This document shows positions 37,128-49,358 of a stretch of DNA of 64,000 nucleotides, piece by piece. The notes beneath the pieces are model-generated. The model was not told the DNA's origin, did no database searches, and saw nothing but the letters and a program-made list of their open reading frames with translations. The position numbers and the translations under genes were made by a program. The first letter of the stretch is position 1, and each line of letters opens with the position of its first letter. The DNA is from Punica granatum (lineage: Eukaryota; Streptophyta; Magnoliopsida; Myrtales; Lythraceae). Where the stretch lies: contig NC_045129.1 of assembly GCF_007655135.1 (NCBI RefSeq), positions 12,090,001 through 12,154,000 of the forward strand, read 5' to 3'.

Positions 37128-38020
37128 GTTCGACTTCAAGCACTTCTGCCAGTACCTGTCTCCCCCTTCCTCTTCTCAACTACTACCCGCATCTCCTCTG
37201 GAAACACCCAAAAATCAAATTGACAAATGTAAGCTAGACAAAAGGGCAAAATCATCAGACAAAGCTGTTTCAACCATAAAAAAGATGGGATTTTCGAGGT
37301 AATTCCAACTTCTTGCTTAGACTGCACTTCCCTTCTTGACCAATCTATCCACCTTCCCAATTGAATACCATTGCAGAAATTGAAGCTTACTCCTTGCAGA
37401 GTAGAAAGCAATTGAAACTGCGAAATTACTTGGAGAACAAACCTTGAGCTACTTTGTATGTACAATTGTCACCTAACCAGTCCCCCCAAGTTCACGCCAT
37501 ACCCTTGACAGACCCAGACAGAGAGTGACAGACAGACAGACAGAGAGAGGGTGGAGAGAGAGAGAGAAGGAAGAGGACCACAAGAAGAATGCGATATGGG
37601 GGCAGTGGAAACAGCCGAAACCCATTACAGAAAAATATCTGTAGAGGCTTCATAAAGTGACGGGAGGAAGAAGAAAGAAGACCCACTTCCCCCCATCATC
37701 AAGAAACAAATATCGCCCCCTCCAAAAATTATTTTGGAATTGACCCCTTCATCAAGAACCCGAAAGCCAGAGACCCATCAAGGCCAAAAGCTTAAAGAAG
37801 ATCCACAAGATCTCCAACAATGGAGTCTTCCCCCCCTCCCCTCCCCTCCCCTCCCTCATTGCAAATTAAATTAAACTAATGGATCCCAGAAGTCCCACCT
37901 TTTTGAAAAATGATTTCCATTCCATGTGGATCCCAAGAGGAACAGAACAGAGCATGTCAGAGAGGAATTCTGCACTGCCTTGGTGGGCGATTTTGCTTCA
38001 GAGCTGATTGATTATTCCTC

Positions 38021-38058
<38 letters not shown>

Positions 38059-38520
38059 CTTCCTATCTCTGTGTGTCTATTCAATAAATAAACATCACGA
38101 TGTTCCACAGTGTGAAGTAGTGATGATGGGAGAGGCAGGCAGTGGTTTGAAATGGGTGGAGCTTTCTTTCTTTATAGATATAATTTATTGGTTGAATGAT
38201 TAATTGTCGTCACAAGGATTGGTCTGTCTTGTCCCCGTTTTCGTGTTTTTCTTCGAACCCAGTACCAGCGTCATTCCCGCCCTTTCCCATTGGCCTCTGT
38301 CTGTCTGACACGAATCTTGGTCACCACACTGTCCTTCTCCTCCTCCTCCAAGATCTTCTTGTTTCGGAAGTCGGGCCGAATAAACCATTGCAGCCCTCGA
38401 ACATGAAGCTCAGAAAGTGCAAAATTTTTACGTCTCCAAGGTGTTCTCGATGTATTGAAACAAGCTGCTTTTTTTTTTTTTTTTAAGACGAGGCCCCGGA
38501 CTGCGGTCACAATCTAGTTT
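37128..38520. other. 5' flank of the filament-like gene
   Basis: Probable promoter and leader of the minus-strand FPP gene. GACAGACAGACAGAGAGAG tracts lie at about 37505-37570, C-rich CCCTCCCCTCCC repeats at about 37830-37855 and a CT microsatellite at 38025-38054. No protein-coding gene is recognised. Confidence 0.4.
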
Positions 38521-38765
38521 AGAAAATTTATGATTGTTGCCTATGAGTCGAGTCGGATGTTGTCGACAACAATCATGAAAAAAGCTGAATTGTCAATCTA
38601 CATATACAGCTGCACCGAAATTTTGGCCAGAGTCTCAATCCTTATTTCAGCTTTTACATTGAGCAAGAGTTTGCATGCTTTTTTTTCTTTTTTCTTTTTT
38701 GCTTTCTTTTTGTTCTTTCGACATTAATCAGCTGTCTCATAGTAGTAAATAATTCTGCAAAAACT

Positions 38766-38937
38766 AACGTGGATTGGTTCAAATAGTTCGGCGCTTGTTC
38801 CCATTAAGTGAGGTCTCGAGTTTCGAGTCTTGTGAATGAGAAAAATCCACGTTGGAAGAACTTTACTGGGCCGGCCCAGCTCGATTGGATTAGTCAGAGC
38901 CCGATTGGGCTTTCGTATGAGAGGTTAACACCGAAAA
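38766..38937 (+). mobile_element. SINE (family S), copy with 18-bp target duplication
   Basis: Starts TAACGTGGATTGGTTCAAAT, has a B-box-like GAGTTTCGAGTCTT, then AAAAATCCACGTTGG, CCGGCCCAGCTCGATTGGA, and ends TTAACACCGAAAAAAA. AAATAATTCTGCAAAAAC (38748-38765) and AAATAATTCTATAAAATC (38938-38955) flank it with three differences. It is the best plus-strand member of the family. Confidence 0.75.
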
Positions 38938-38955
38938 AAATAATTCTATAAAATC

Positions 38956-41320
38956 TTTGCTAATTTTCTTAAAAATGGAAATGTGCTGATAATGTGAATC
39001 AAATTACACTATTTCTACTTTTGAAACGTGTTCTTATCTTACAAGTTTGATAAAGGAATAATCATTTGGCAAGAAAATCACAAATAATACCATAATTTCG
39101 CCACAATTTAAAAGGAAATAATACCATAATGAGCGTAAAAGAAAAAAAATATTAATGGAAAAAAGAGGACAAACGGAAAGTTTTTAATGTGACTGTGACA
39201 TATGGTAAGTATGATTAGAAGTACTTATCAAACCAATTGAATAATTACAAAAAAATATTAAATCCCCTTAAAAAGTATGCCTAATTATCTTTTTAATTAT
39301 CATATTTAATAAAATGCCACTGAATTTTGGCAAGATTAGATCTTATGCTACTCTAATTACTTGGGAGGATAATTAGAAAGATTTAGCTTTCACCAAAATA
39401 CACACACATATTATATATATTTATATATATATATTAGAAGATTTAGCAAAACTCATCGCATCTCTTTCAAAAGCATAGGAACATCTTAGGAATCTCAAGT
39501 GCAGACACTGGGGTCCACGGAAAATTCTTTAGTGATACAACCATGTCACATGATGTAAGGAAATATCTATCAAATTGCAATAAATAAGAAATTGAGAGAT
39601 AATATTGGATGATACTAACGTACCAATGTGGTGGCTATTGGTTAAAGTCAATAAATTATTAAAAAATAAATGTTGTGGCTTCACATGATAGTGTGCCATA
39701 TGCTGAGTAGAGAGTTGCACATCATAGTGTATATGTTAGTCTCATCTAATATTTTCTCGAAAAATAGGTATTAATCATTTGAGTGATTGTCAGAACTATT
39801 GTTAATTATAATAACTTTGCTAGTTCTTCTCACGTACTAATGAGGTATGACCATTAGATTTGCTTGAGATCAAGTCTTATCCTTCTCTAATATTGATTGG
39901 CAAAGGCAAAGAGAAAGCCATTCCACAAATGGCCTGAGGAAACAAGCAATCAAGTCGTAATCTTCTTTGATTCTCGAAAGGAAAATGAAAACAGAGCCAT
40001 GTTTAAGACATTGCTAACTAAATAAGAATCATATCAATCGCTTTTGTCTTAGACGCACGTAATAGCAAGAAGAAGATGATGGAGCAGACTTAGCTAAGCA
40101 AAGGAAAAATAGAGATTTTTCGACAAAGTACGTCTGCTTGAGATCATTTTATTCTCTTTTTTTAAAAAATAAAAATAAAATGAAGGTATTTTTGTTATTT
40201 GACATGAAAATAGAATGGCAACAAAATAAAACAACTCAAAAGGAGGGGGAAGGGGTGACAATTATTAATCTTATTAGTATTATTGTGTCCCAAACGTCAA
40301 TGATCATGACGTGCATTGCATGTATGTTCCAACCCCACCCAATCCCGATCTACTATAATATACATGTCCCTACGGTGGGCCCCACCCTACCATTGAAAGA
40401 TTTCTTATCAATGCTCAAATTAAGGAAATCAGACAACTCATTAGAGATTATTATATTGTATGTCTTCGGTTCTTAACTAAATGAATACCAGCAACTCAAT
40501 TATCACACCGTTTCGTGGGTGCATGCAATGTACTAATAAATCTGACAAAAGATATCAACGGATGCAAATTTTAAACGCGATTGACTTTATTTACTGAATC
40601 AGTCATATCATATCATATTCTACTGAGAATATATATCTCTAAATTTATATGGAAGGGACATTTCAAAAAGCGGATTCTCTTGTGTGTGGTGATAGTTTAG
40701 GGCACATGATTGGATCGCATTTTTCAAGAGGGTTATGCCGTGCAGAGAATGACCATTACATGGGACACTATCATAATAATGTTGGGATACCATGTGCCAA
40801 TCAAAGTTCATTATTGAGGGACACAATCATCTGTTTTTTTTGTTAAAACGAATCTTAACAGTTTGTTTTAATTACTAGAATAGATCTCAAAGTAGTTGCT
40901 CCCAAAGTAACATGTGTTACGTAATAACAAAAATTACTCCTTTTAAATCGAATATCGATCCATCAATCTTTTGATATTCCATCCAGCAGCTTGAATAATG
41001 GGGGATCGATGAATACAGGATTCGGGAAGAGGAGGGCGAACTTTAAAATTTTTCGGGGTCCATGATCCCTAAGAATGACCTGCGTTCATCAATTAGAAGT
41101 TAGTGCCACCTAGAATAGGTCCTAGAAAGATAACAACGCCTTCAAAGCTATGTTCGTCAAAATTATGTGCAGTTAATCAATATCCCTCTTTCATTGTAGG
41201 AAAATGTTGAAGAAGCGCATAAATATACAGAAAGAAAGAATAGGAATTGATTGATGTATTTCTCGAAACAATAACTAAAAAGAAATGACAGATGAGATAT
41301 AAATAATAGTTCCATTTAGT

Positions 41321-41351
<31 letters not shown>

Positions 41352-41630
41352 GAGGCTTGCTAAAGAATATAAAAGAGGAATCTAAATTATTAAATATCAT
41401 AGAATAAGGTCTAACCCTGTTTGTCGGAGGAATATAGTACATATTCCATTCCAAATATAAAAAAAGAGCAATTGAAATTCTACCGGAGATAGGATGATTG
41501 TTATGATATAACTTATGAGAATGAAAACCTCATTCTTGATTGTACGAGAATTTATATCTATTATTGTCATTGAGCATTGAAAAGGGAGAGAAAAAGTAAG
41601 CCAATTATTTACGGTTAAGAAATTAAATAG
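38956..41630. other. Gene-free AT-rich region
   Basis: No gene is recognised. It contains an (AT)n microsatellite at about 41320-41347. A moderately GC-richer patch at about 40640-40860 has no recognisable product. Confidence 0.4.
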
Positions 41631-41637
41631 TCATCTA

Positions 41638-41700
41638 TCTAATTATATTTATTGCACGTGATATAACGTTATAATATCACGTACAATAAATATAATTAGA
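41638..41700. repeat. Near-perfect 27-bp inverted repeat (hairpin)
   Basis: TCTAATTATATTTATTGCAC (continuing GTGATAT) at 41638-41664 is the inverse complement of 41674-41700 with one mismatch, separated by 9 bases. It contains ACGTGATAT in each arm. It may be a tiny MITE or a cruciform-prone site. Confidence 0.85.
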
Positions 41701-41869
41701 GAGGTAAATGTTTATAGGTAAATGGTAGAAAAGTCAATATCTATTAAATAAATAGGTTAAGAAGGTAAATAGTAATTAAAATAGTGTTAGAAAGGCCAGT
41801 ATATAAATTATAATTACTTCTATATCTAATTTATGTAAAATTTAATTTAAAATAATAACATTAGAAATG

Positions 41870-42335
41870 AAATTTTACTTGAATTAATTTATTTAGATAC
41901 TTTTGCCCTGATTCTAGAAAATATTATTTGTAAAAAATTAATTTTTAATTGATAGATTAGTTGTACAATCTACAAATGAACTAAAACTTATAAGTACAAA
42001 GTTCAATATATTATTAGATTATTACAAAATAAATCTCCTATCGTTTTAAATTTATATTCAAAATTTTATTATGGCAAATAAAAATTATATCATATATAAA
42101 AAATTAATTATTTTATGTTCATAAAGCTGCAATTATTTGTACTTTGGATCTGCATAAACTTTACTGGAATTAATTTATATAGGTATTTTTGTTCTTAATT
42201 TATAAAATTTTATTTGTATAAAATTAATTTCCAAGTAATAGGTTAACTATACAACTATAAACGTACTACAATGTTCGATGCATTTTTAGAATATTGGAAT
42301 ACAAATCGCCTATCATTTTAAATTTGACTAAGGCT
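41870..42335. repeat. Diverged direct repeat, period about 290 bp
   Basis: Blocks from 41870 (TTTTACTTGAATTAATTTAT, then TATTATTTGTA, then AAATAAATCTCCTATCGTTTTAAA) recur in the same order from about 42158 (TTTACTGGAATTAATTTATA ... ACAAATCGCCTATCATTTTAAA). Old tandem duplication in AT-rich DNA. Confidence 0.6.
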
Positions 42336-43204
42336 ATTTCCATCCCTAATTTGGCTAATACACCCCTTTTATTGTTTGTAGTACCATATTGCCCTCAATC
42401 CCATATTTATGACACAAGTAAATATGGTTAGAACTCAAATTAATCTATCAAGTCTCCATTCCTTTTTTTAATCTTTTGTCAATTTCGTACCTAGACTACA
42501 TTTATAAATTTAGGTATTACATAGCCCTTATTAGTTCTTTCTCCCAATTTGTTTGTTATTTTAATAATCCTCATTCTTCACAATTCAAGTAGAACATCCA
42601 ATACAAAAAATAGAAAAAAAATATTCGTGCTAAAAATTGCATTTATTAATACTTTTAATTATTATCTTTGTTTTTTTAATTTTTTTCCATATTCATTTAA
42701 TTTTCTATTATATATTGAGCTAGAGATTTCGATACATTAATTGCATTTTCTAAAAATATTTAATTATTATCTTTTTTATTATCTTTTTTCCATATTTTAA
42801 AAATTTTATTCTAAGTATTGTGTACTCAATCTCATTTATTATATACTCAAGTAAATTTTAGTTACATTTAAATTTGTTGGAAATCGCCAACAAAGAAATT
42901 ATATCCATTGGAAGACAACTTAACTAAAACATAAAATAAAATGTGGCCACCAAAAAGATTTTAAATGTAATACAAAATTAATTATTTTTTAAGATTGAAA
43001 TAAAATTTTAAAATTCAAATCAAGATCTTGGGAATACCATATATTTGTTCTTAGAATACTAAAATTTCAATTATTTACTATTTAAAATTTGTACATGAAA
43101 GCACTAAATTTTTTAAATATTTAATATTTTGAAAGGATATATAAATCCTACCTCTAAAAATGCACAAGAATTTCATACAATTTAAGATAATTATGTTCTA
43201 ATTC

Positions 43205-43205
43205 A

Positions 43206-43239
<34 letters not shown>

Positions 43240-44644
43240 AAAGCAAGATAGGAGGTGGACTCAGCCAGATGGGCTCAGAAAGCTTCATTTATGAATGGAT
43301 TTTCTCGGTATTTTGAGTTTTTAAAAGTTAAATTATCTTTGATTATAAAATTAGCAACAAAATCTTATGAAATAATATTCCATTTAAAAAATCAAAAATA
43401 CTGTAAAATCTTTTGGATATTACAATAATCTCCAATTGAAGGCAATATGAACTTTCTAAATGGACTTTCTAGGTTTTAAATTTTTTTTATTTACGAATTG
43501 ATTTTTTAATAAATTTTTTAAAAAAGATATCTCATCATAAAATATGATTAATTTAATTTTTATAATTTATCTATTATTTAATAATCTTGAATTTTTAATA
43601 TGAAAGTTAATATTTCATCCAAGATGGCCTTAGATGCTTCGTTTTTGAGTGAAATTTTCTTTATTTTTTGACATTTTTTAAAATTTTAACTATACTCAAT
43701 TATAAAATTAGCAATAAAATCTTATGAAATAATATTTCATTTAATGAAACTAAAAAATCATAAAATCTTTTGAATAATACAGCAATCTCCGTTGGATGTA
43801 ATATGAATTTTCTAAATAGAACTTCTAGGTTTCTTATAATTTTGAATTTTTGAAATTATTTTATTAATAAATATTTTTTAAAAGATATCTCATCGCAAAA
43901 AAAAAACGATTTCCTGATTTTTTTTCTAATTTTATAATGTATACATTATTTAATAATCTTCAATTTTTTAATATAAAAATTAATATTTCATCACATAAAT
44001 ATTAACATCAAAATAAGTATATATTATTATATATACATACATAATATAGATATAATATAATGTGGACAACTTTTAGTATACATAATAAGAAAAAGTATAT
44101 ATGAATTATATTGTTTTAGAGATATCTATTTTTAAAAATAGATTAGATAATATTTGTAGATTTATATCAATTATATTTCTTTCCAAAAAAAATAGATTTG
44201 TTCACCGAAAAAAATATAATAAATCAAATTATAGTTTATCTATATTGTGTATGATAGTTATAAATATGAATTATCACACACATAAATAGGAATCTATTCA
44301 GCTCTCAACTAGAAGTATGTGAGTTGATTAAAATTATGCTTTGATTTTTCCACTCATTTTATTGAAATTTTTCATTCTTTTATTTTTCTCTAATTTTTTG
44401 CTTTTTTCATATTCTATTTCAAGATTGGTGATATGAGTTTCATCTCTCCAAAGGTATTGTTATCCCTATAAACAAGATCTCAGAAAGTAAGTTCTTTTAC
44501 CACTAAACGCGAATGTTATTTATTTATTTTATTATTTTTATTGCACTTTTGATTCTCCAAGCAATTTTTCTTTTTAACTTTTAATCATATTTTTTTTTCA
44601 AATTAGTAGAACTATCCCGTGCAACGCATCGGTTTCATGACTAG
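43205..44644 (+). mobile_element. Probable non-autonomous Helitron
   Basis: The 3' end is convincing: CCCGTGCAACGCATCGG hairpin at 44616-44632, then TTTCATGA, CTAG (44641-44644) and host T. The 5' boundary is inferred near the (AT)n run followed by TATTATATAAAAGCAAG (about 43205-43250), the usual style of Helitron starts, but it lacks a clean A/TC junction. Inside are two diverged tandem copies of a 357-bp unit (ATTATAAAATTAGCAA at 43342 and 43699). Confidence 0.5.
43250..43985. repeat. Two diverged copies of a 357-bp unit
   Basis: AAATTAGCAA.AAAATCTTATGAAATAATATT.CATTT, followed by GTAAAATCTTTTG, CAATCTCC and ATATGAA.TTTCTAAAT, appears first at about 43345-43470 and again at 43702-43830. 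GCTTC.TTT.TGA also precedes both copies. No coding frame. Confidence 0.7.
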
Positions 44645-44786
44645 TAAATCATCAAACCGTTATTGGCATTACTATTTTATTCTTTTTTAATGGCAATATC
44701 TATATTGTCTACTATCTACAATCAATATAATATATAAACACGAGGTGCATTTATGAGAAAGTGCCACAACTCCACCTTTTTTAAAA

Positions 44787-45830
44787 CTTTTTTTGTATAA
44801 CTCATTTAAATTTCATTAATATAGGTGATCTTAGAAGGCGAAAATCACAAGAGGTTTATAAAAGGATCAGAAGTAACTCTTACAACCACAAACAACCAGA
44901 AGCCCAAGGAAATACTTACAAAAGAGATACAAGACAACTCATAGAATCATGCAATAAAATTCGAGGGCACATCAACGCCCAATTCAGCTAAACATTGGAA
45001 TCTCTATGAGAATGTTGGTACCGAACCAAAGTGAAGTGCATAGCAGACAACTGAATGTCCACATCCATGGCGAGTCGATAGCTTAGTAATCCAAGATAAA
45101 ACAATCTTGGAATCTGACTAGATGATGAGAGAGAAACCAAGGAAAATGAAGTTCGAAGCAGAGATCTGCAAGGCACGTCTAATTGCAAGCAACTCAGCAA
45201 AATTTCAATCTATAATGCTAGAAGAACATGAGAATAGACGAATAATAATACCATTTGAATCTCTGAGAACACCTTCGATACCCGCGGGATCAGGTTTGCC
45301 AAGAGAAGATCCGTCGATGTTCCACTTAAACAGGCCAACAGGTGGGGCTGACCATGAGATTTGAGGACAACTCTTCCTCTTATTGGAAAAGCTATGAATA
45401 CCCTCCGAAAAGCGATAAATATCAGCAACAAAATAAGGAAAATCATCCCGGATGGATTTTACCAACATAGCAAGTCGATTAAATACCATATGGATCAGAT
45501 CGTCGAGTGTGGTATCCTTAGCATTGAAAACAACCTCATTTCTTGCAAGCTAGATGGATTAAACGATGGTAAAAGATAGCACGATTCATACCTTTCTCTG
45601 AAATTTGCCAACAACACACTACGACCATCGGAGAAATTGGGCGGGAAAATCATCTGTAATAGCCCTTGAGCAGCCTCACCAAGATAGAAAAAGCTCCAAA
45701 TATTCCAATACGGTGAGCAGTGCAAGAAGAGATGAGATCCAGACTCAAGATCATGTCCACAGAAAATGCAATTCAACTGGTCTGAATTAATATGTCCTTT
45801 TCTAAATAAATTTTCCCAGGACTTTTTTTT
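44787..45830 (-). pseudogene. LINE (L1-type) 3' relic: zf-RVT and RNase H
   Basis: Read on minus, CIFCGHDLESGSHLFLHCSPYWNIW is a reverse-transcriptase zinc-binding signature, followed after frameshifts by WLARNEVVFNAKDTTLDDL, then WSAPPVGLFKWNIDGSSLGKPDPAG and GVLRDSNGIIIRLFS, the start of a plant LINE RNase H domain, and IRRALQISAS. At least two frameshifts and a stop (TAG near 45121) break it. The 3' end seems to be TTAATGAAATTTAAATGAG followed by a short A run near 44790. Non-functional. Confidence 0.75.
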
Positions 45831-46547
45831 AAACCCTTAGCTCGTGCTTTTATCGGCCGTTGAACTACTAGAATAATTTAATTCATAACAAGAGATTCAT
45901 GTATTCGTCTTTTGAATTGCTCAAACAAATTAATTCTCGATCTAGAAGTTCATGAATTTCATGCATATATACATGCATATCTCATCGTTTCTTGTGCTTA
46001 TTAATTTTCACAACTACAACTTTGTACCGCGCATGTATGTATAATGTATATATACAAACACATAATCCACAATTCTTGCTTTAGAAAGAGAATTAGGGTT
46101 TAATGGAAATTTAAGTCTAGATATATTCAAATTAGAGAAGAGATATCGTCAATGCTTTAGATGGCGTGAATGGAGCGTATTTGGATATTTGGAGGACAAA
46201 TCATCATCACAAGATCGTGCAATCAGGGCGATAAACAAAAAAGAGGTGAAGTGAAGATTATCAATAATGGAATAGAACAAGAATCAAAAGAAGGTAACGA
46301 GAAAGAGAGGATCATATGTAATGTAGAAGCAATCGCAAGATACACGGTTGGAAAAGCGACTTCTCCTTTACAACTTGCTTAGCTCGAGCTCTCGGTCCCC
46401 ATCCCAAACATCGTCGCCACATTCCTCGACTATGAGGTATGTACGTGCATATAATTCGAGAATTCGATGGAAAGGACAGTCTTAAAAAAGAAAAAATCTC
46501 TCAAAAGCTCCATAAACTTAGAATAAATTAGATTTTGTTAATTTCAT

Positions 46548-46581
46548 CATATACATGTGCAACGCGCGGGACTATACCTAG
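46548..46581 (+). mobile_element. Helitron-type 3' end
   Basis: ATGTGCAACGCGCGGG followed by ACTATAC, CTAG (46578-46581) and T. The hairpin is imperfect (GTGC/GCGC). Immediately after it begins a Helitron-like 5' sequence (ACTATATAATAATGGAAACC), so two elements may abut. Confidence 0.45.
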
Positions 46582-46890
46582 TACTATATAATAATGGAAA
46601 CCTTTTTTGTCCCTCATAATTATTTTAGCTGTGATTTTGCCAAACTGCCCTAAACAACTACAATTATATTAAAATGAAGACAAATATCACGTCAAATGTA
46701 TGGATAGAACTGAAAAAATCATTATTGTTAAAGCTCTCCACAATTTTCTCCTCTCATGTCCTTGTGCTACGTTCCATTTTCCCTTTCCCTCTCCTTTCCT
46801 CTTTCGTTTCTTCCACCCCACCTCCCGTTCTCTTCCATTTTTCTTTTTCATTTCCTTGAGTATGTTTTCTTTTTTTACTTAAAATTTTTA
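46582..46890 (+). mobile_element. Helitron-like 5' region, copy 1
   Basis: ACTATATAATAATGGAAACC, then GTCCCTCATAATTAT, TGTGATTTTGCCAAACTGCC and CTAAACAACT, and finally a pyrimidine-rich TTTTCCCTTTCCCTCTCCTTTCC stretch. The same order recurs at 56062-56330. No 3' end is evident downstream. Confidence 0.45.
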
Positions 46891-47282
46891 AAGAAATCAT
46901 AAATGACTCATTCCATCTTGTAAGTCTTCGTTCATTTTCGGGCAGAGTGATACATGCAGGTTAAGATAAAGAGATATTATGTTGGAAAGTTTATTACAAA
47001 ATAAAAGTGTCCTATCTTAGTCATTAAAAAAAACAGTGTCTATTCTTTTCTATTTAAAGCTGTGGGCTTTGGGCTCAATATGATTTCCTAATAATTTCCT
47101 TTCTTATTCATATATCTTTTTTTGCTGAATTTTCTTATTCTTATATATATTTTGATAGTTTTCTTAATCTTATATCGGGTCACTAGGAATGCTCCTTACT
47201 TAAATTAATTGATTTTTTTTTTGGTGAAAAATTAATTGATAATTTTCTTTGCAAATGAGTCCACAATTTACTTCCCTTAACG

Positions 47283-47519
47283 TGGCGTTTGATTTGCGGA
47301 ACAGAAATTGGAATTCAAATTGACAAAAAAATGGGAATTAAGGAGGACAAAAATTGAGATATTGATTTAATTTCTTTGTTCGTCGAACCGTGGAATTAAT
47401 GAAGAATAGGATAATAAAGAATACAAAAAGACAAAAATGCACCTAAATATAAATAATAATCAAATTATAAGAATTTAAAATATAATCTCAGCTCTTCCTC
47501 ACCAGCGCACCACCGCGCG

Positions 47520-47556
<37 letters not shown>

Positions 47557-48250
47557 GTGACTATGCTACAATGCTGCTCCCGTTGTCGCTGCCATCCGTT
47601 AACCTCCCTTTGCATGACCTCCAGCCTACCTCATCAGGTCGATCTTGGTACGACAAGTGCAAAATTTGGCCTCGCAATGGCAGATCTCATTGGTGTTGTG
47701 AGATTTGGCCTTTAGGAGGCTTGTGACAAACCCTAGCTTGCTATTCTTCCCATGCCTCCGCGCGGTTGCTGAGGCGGCAAGCCTTGTTGTTGGCCTCATT
47801 GACCTCGGTGGGAGATTGCCTTTTAGCTCATAAAGCTCAGGATGAGCCCCGTCAGTTGAAGTGGAGGCTTAGTCGGTGGAGGATCGTGAGCTAGGGTTTT
47901 TTGTTGCGAAAATTCACAATTGCCAAATCTTACCCGGGAGATCTATCCACGGCGAGGTCAGCTTTGGCCTTGTCGTGCCAAGACTGGCCCAATGAGGGAA
48001 GGTCGGAGGTGCTACAATGGAGATACACTGGTAGCGTCAATAATATTTGGAGGGAGCTGAGATGAGGCTTTTTTTTTTGGGTATTTTACACCTTGGGCTC
48101 AGCTCCTAATGAGTACAGAAATGATGAACTTGACCTTGGAAAGGCAGTTGCAAATCAAGGTCAAGGCAGAATGAAAGGGGGAATTTGAATAACAAATCCG
48201 ACCTATATGAAGCAACCAAACATGGGAAATCAGAACTTTTTCCCCCAACC
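47283..48250. mobile_element. Possible TIR element enclosing a GC-rich block with poly-C
   Basis: GGCGTTTGATTTGCGGAACAG at about 47285 and, inverted, GGTGTTCGGTTGGGGGAAAAA at about 48232-48253 look like degenerate termini. Between them 47490-48060 is much more GC-rich than its surroundings and contains 35 consecutive C (47520-47554). No intact frame or known domain was found in the GC-rich part. Captured genic DNA is one explanation. Confidence 0.35.
47520..47554. repeat. Poly-C tract (35 C)
   Basis: Uninterrupted C run preceded by CACCGCGCG and followed by GGGTGAC. It is the second such run in the window (see 2147-2179). Length may be inexact for technical reasons. Confidence 0.9.
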
Positions 48251-48579
48251 GAACACCACCTAAGAAGTATATATAATACATACGTAGATCGATCAATCCT
48301 GATTTTTTCCCCTTTTTTGTTACAAAGAGGATTATGGACTTAATATAATGACATAAAAACTTAATAGCTAATTAAAGGGTAATGATAGTCCACGTAATAT
48401 CAAACTTAAAACTTATTGATTACGATGAGAGAGCGTGCGTCGTTACGCTATATACTTTTTTTTTTGGTGATTATACTATGTCCTCTTTTTATGAAAAGGG
48501 AAGAATAAATAAATCGGTTTCCTCTTTTTCTTGTAGCCGATAAACCACCGTTGCAAAAAAGTGCTCGTGTCCTTGCCTT

Positions 48580-48757
48580 GAAGCGTATTGTTGAACACAA
48601 GTATTATCGAAAATAATTTTTTGATCTCGAATTCGAATCTTATGAGTGGTAAAAATCCAGATTGAGAGATTTATCTCTTAATCGATCAATCAAAGCTCAA
48701 AATGAATTAGTAGGGGCTCATTAGTATTCCGAGTACTGTAGTAAGCACTGAAAAAGA
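48580..48757 (+). mobile_element. SINE (family S), diverged copy
   Basis: GATCTCGAATTCGAATCTTATGAGTGGTAAAAATCCAGATTGAGAG and a later CTCATTAGTATTCCGAGTA...GCACTGAAAAAG follow the block order of the better copies at 13146-13333 and 38766-38937. The head is eroded. Confidence 0.5.
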
Positions 48758-49358
48758 CAATTTTTATTTTTTTTTTGTGATGCTCAAAATGGATTTGCTA
48801 TTGCATATTATTATTTGTCGAAAAATCCTTGAGTGAGAGCACCACAACCTGGGCGACACATAAACCGGCAAACCCCAGCCGAATCCACAGACAGACCTGA
48901 GACCACAGGAAATTTGTGATTTTTTTTTTGTTTGAAAAACTAAAAATCCCCTAAAATAAATGAGAAAAAAATAATAGAAATGGAAAAAATAAAAGAACAA
49001 AAATATCATTTTTGTCTTTAATATAACTGTCATTTGAATACACTCATTTCCCACCTGGGATTTACAAAATAAAAGAGCCCTCCGAGTCCGACCGGAGGGG
49101 AAGAGAGAGAGAGAGAGGGGACGAGGAAGAGAAGAAGCAGAAGAAGAAGAAGAAGAAGCAACAATCAGCAGAAGAAGGAGAAGACGGGGGTTCTGAGACC
49201 CATCCATCCGAAGGGCGGAAGAACCCTCGCCTCTCTTTCTATCTCTCTCTCTCGCGTGGGTCCTCTCTCTGAGCTCGATTATCCTAGGGCTTCTTTCATT
49301 TGATTGGTACCCTCGTCGTCAAATTCTTAAACCCTAGCTTCGATTTCGTCCTTGGAAG

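Noticed and set aside
48764..49207. 147-codon minus frame upstream of the CBS-PB1 gene
   Set aside because: Low-complexity Ser/Phe/Leu translation of the GA/GAA-rich leader and an AT-rich tract; no conserved motif.
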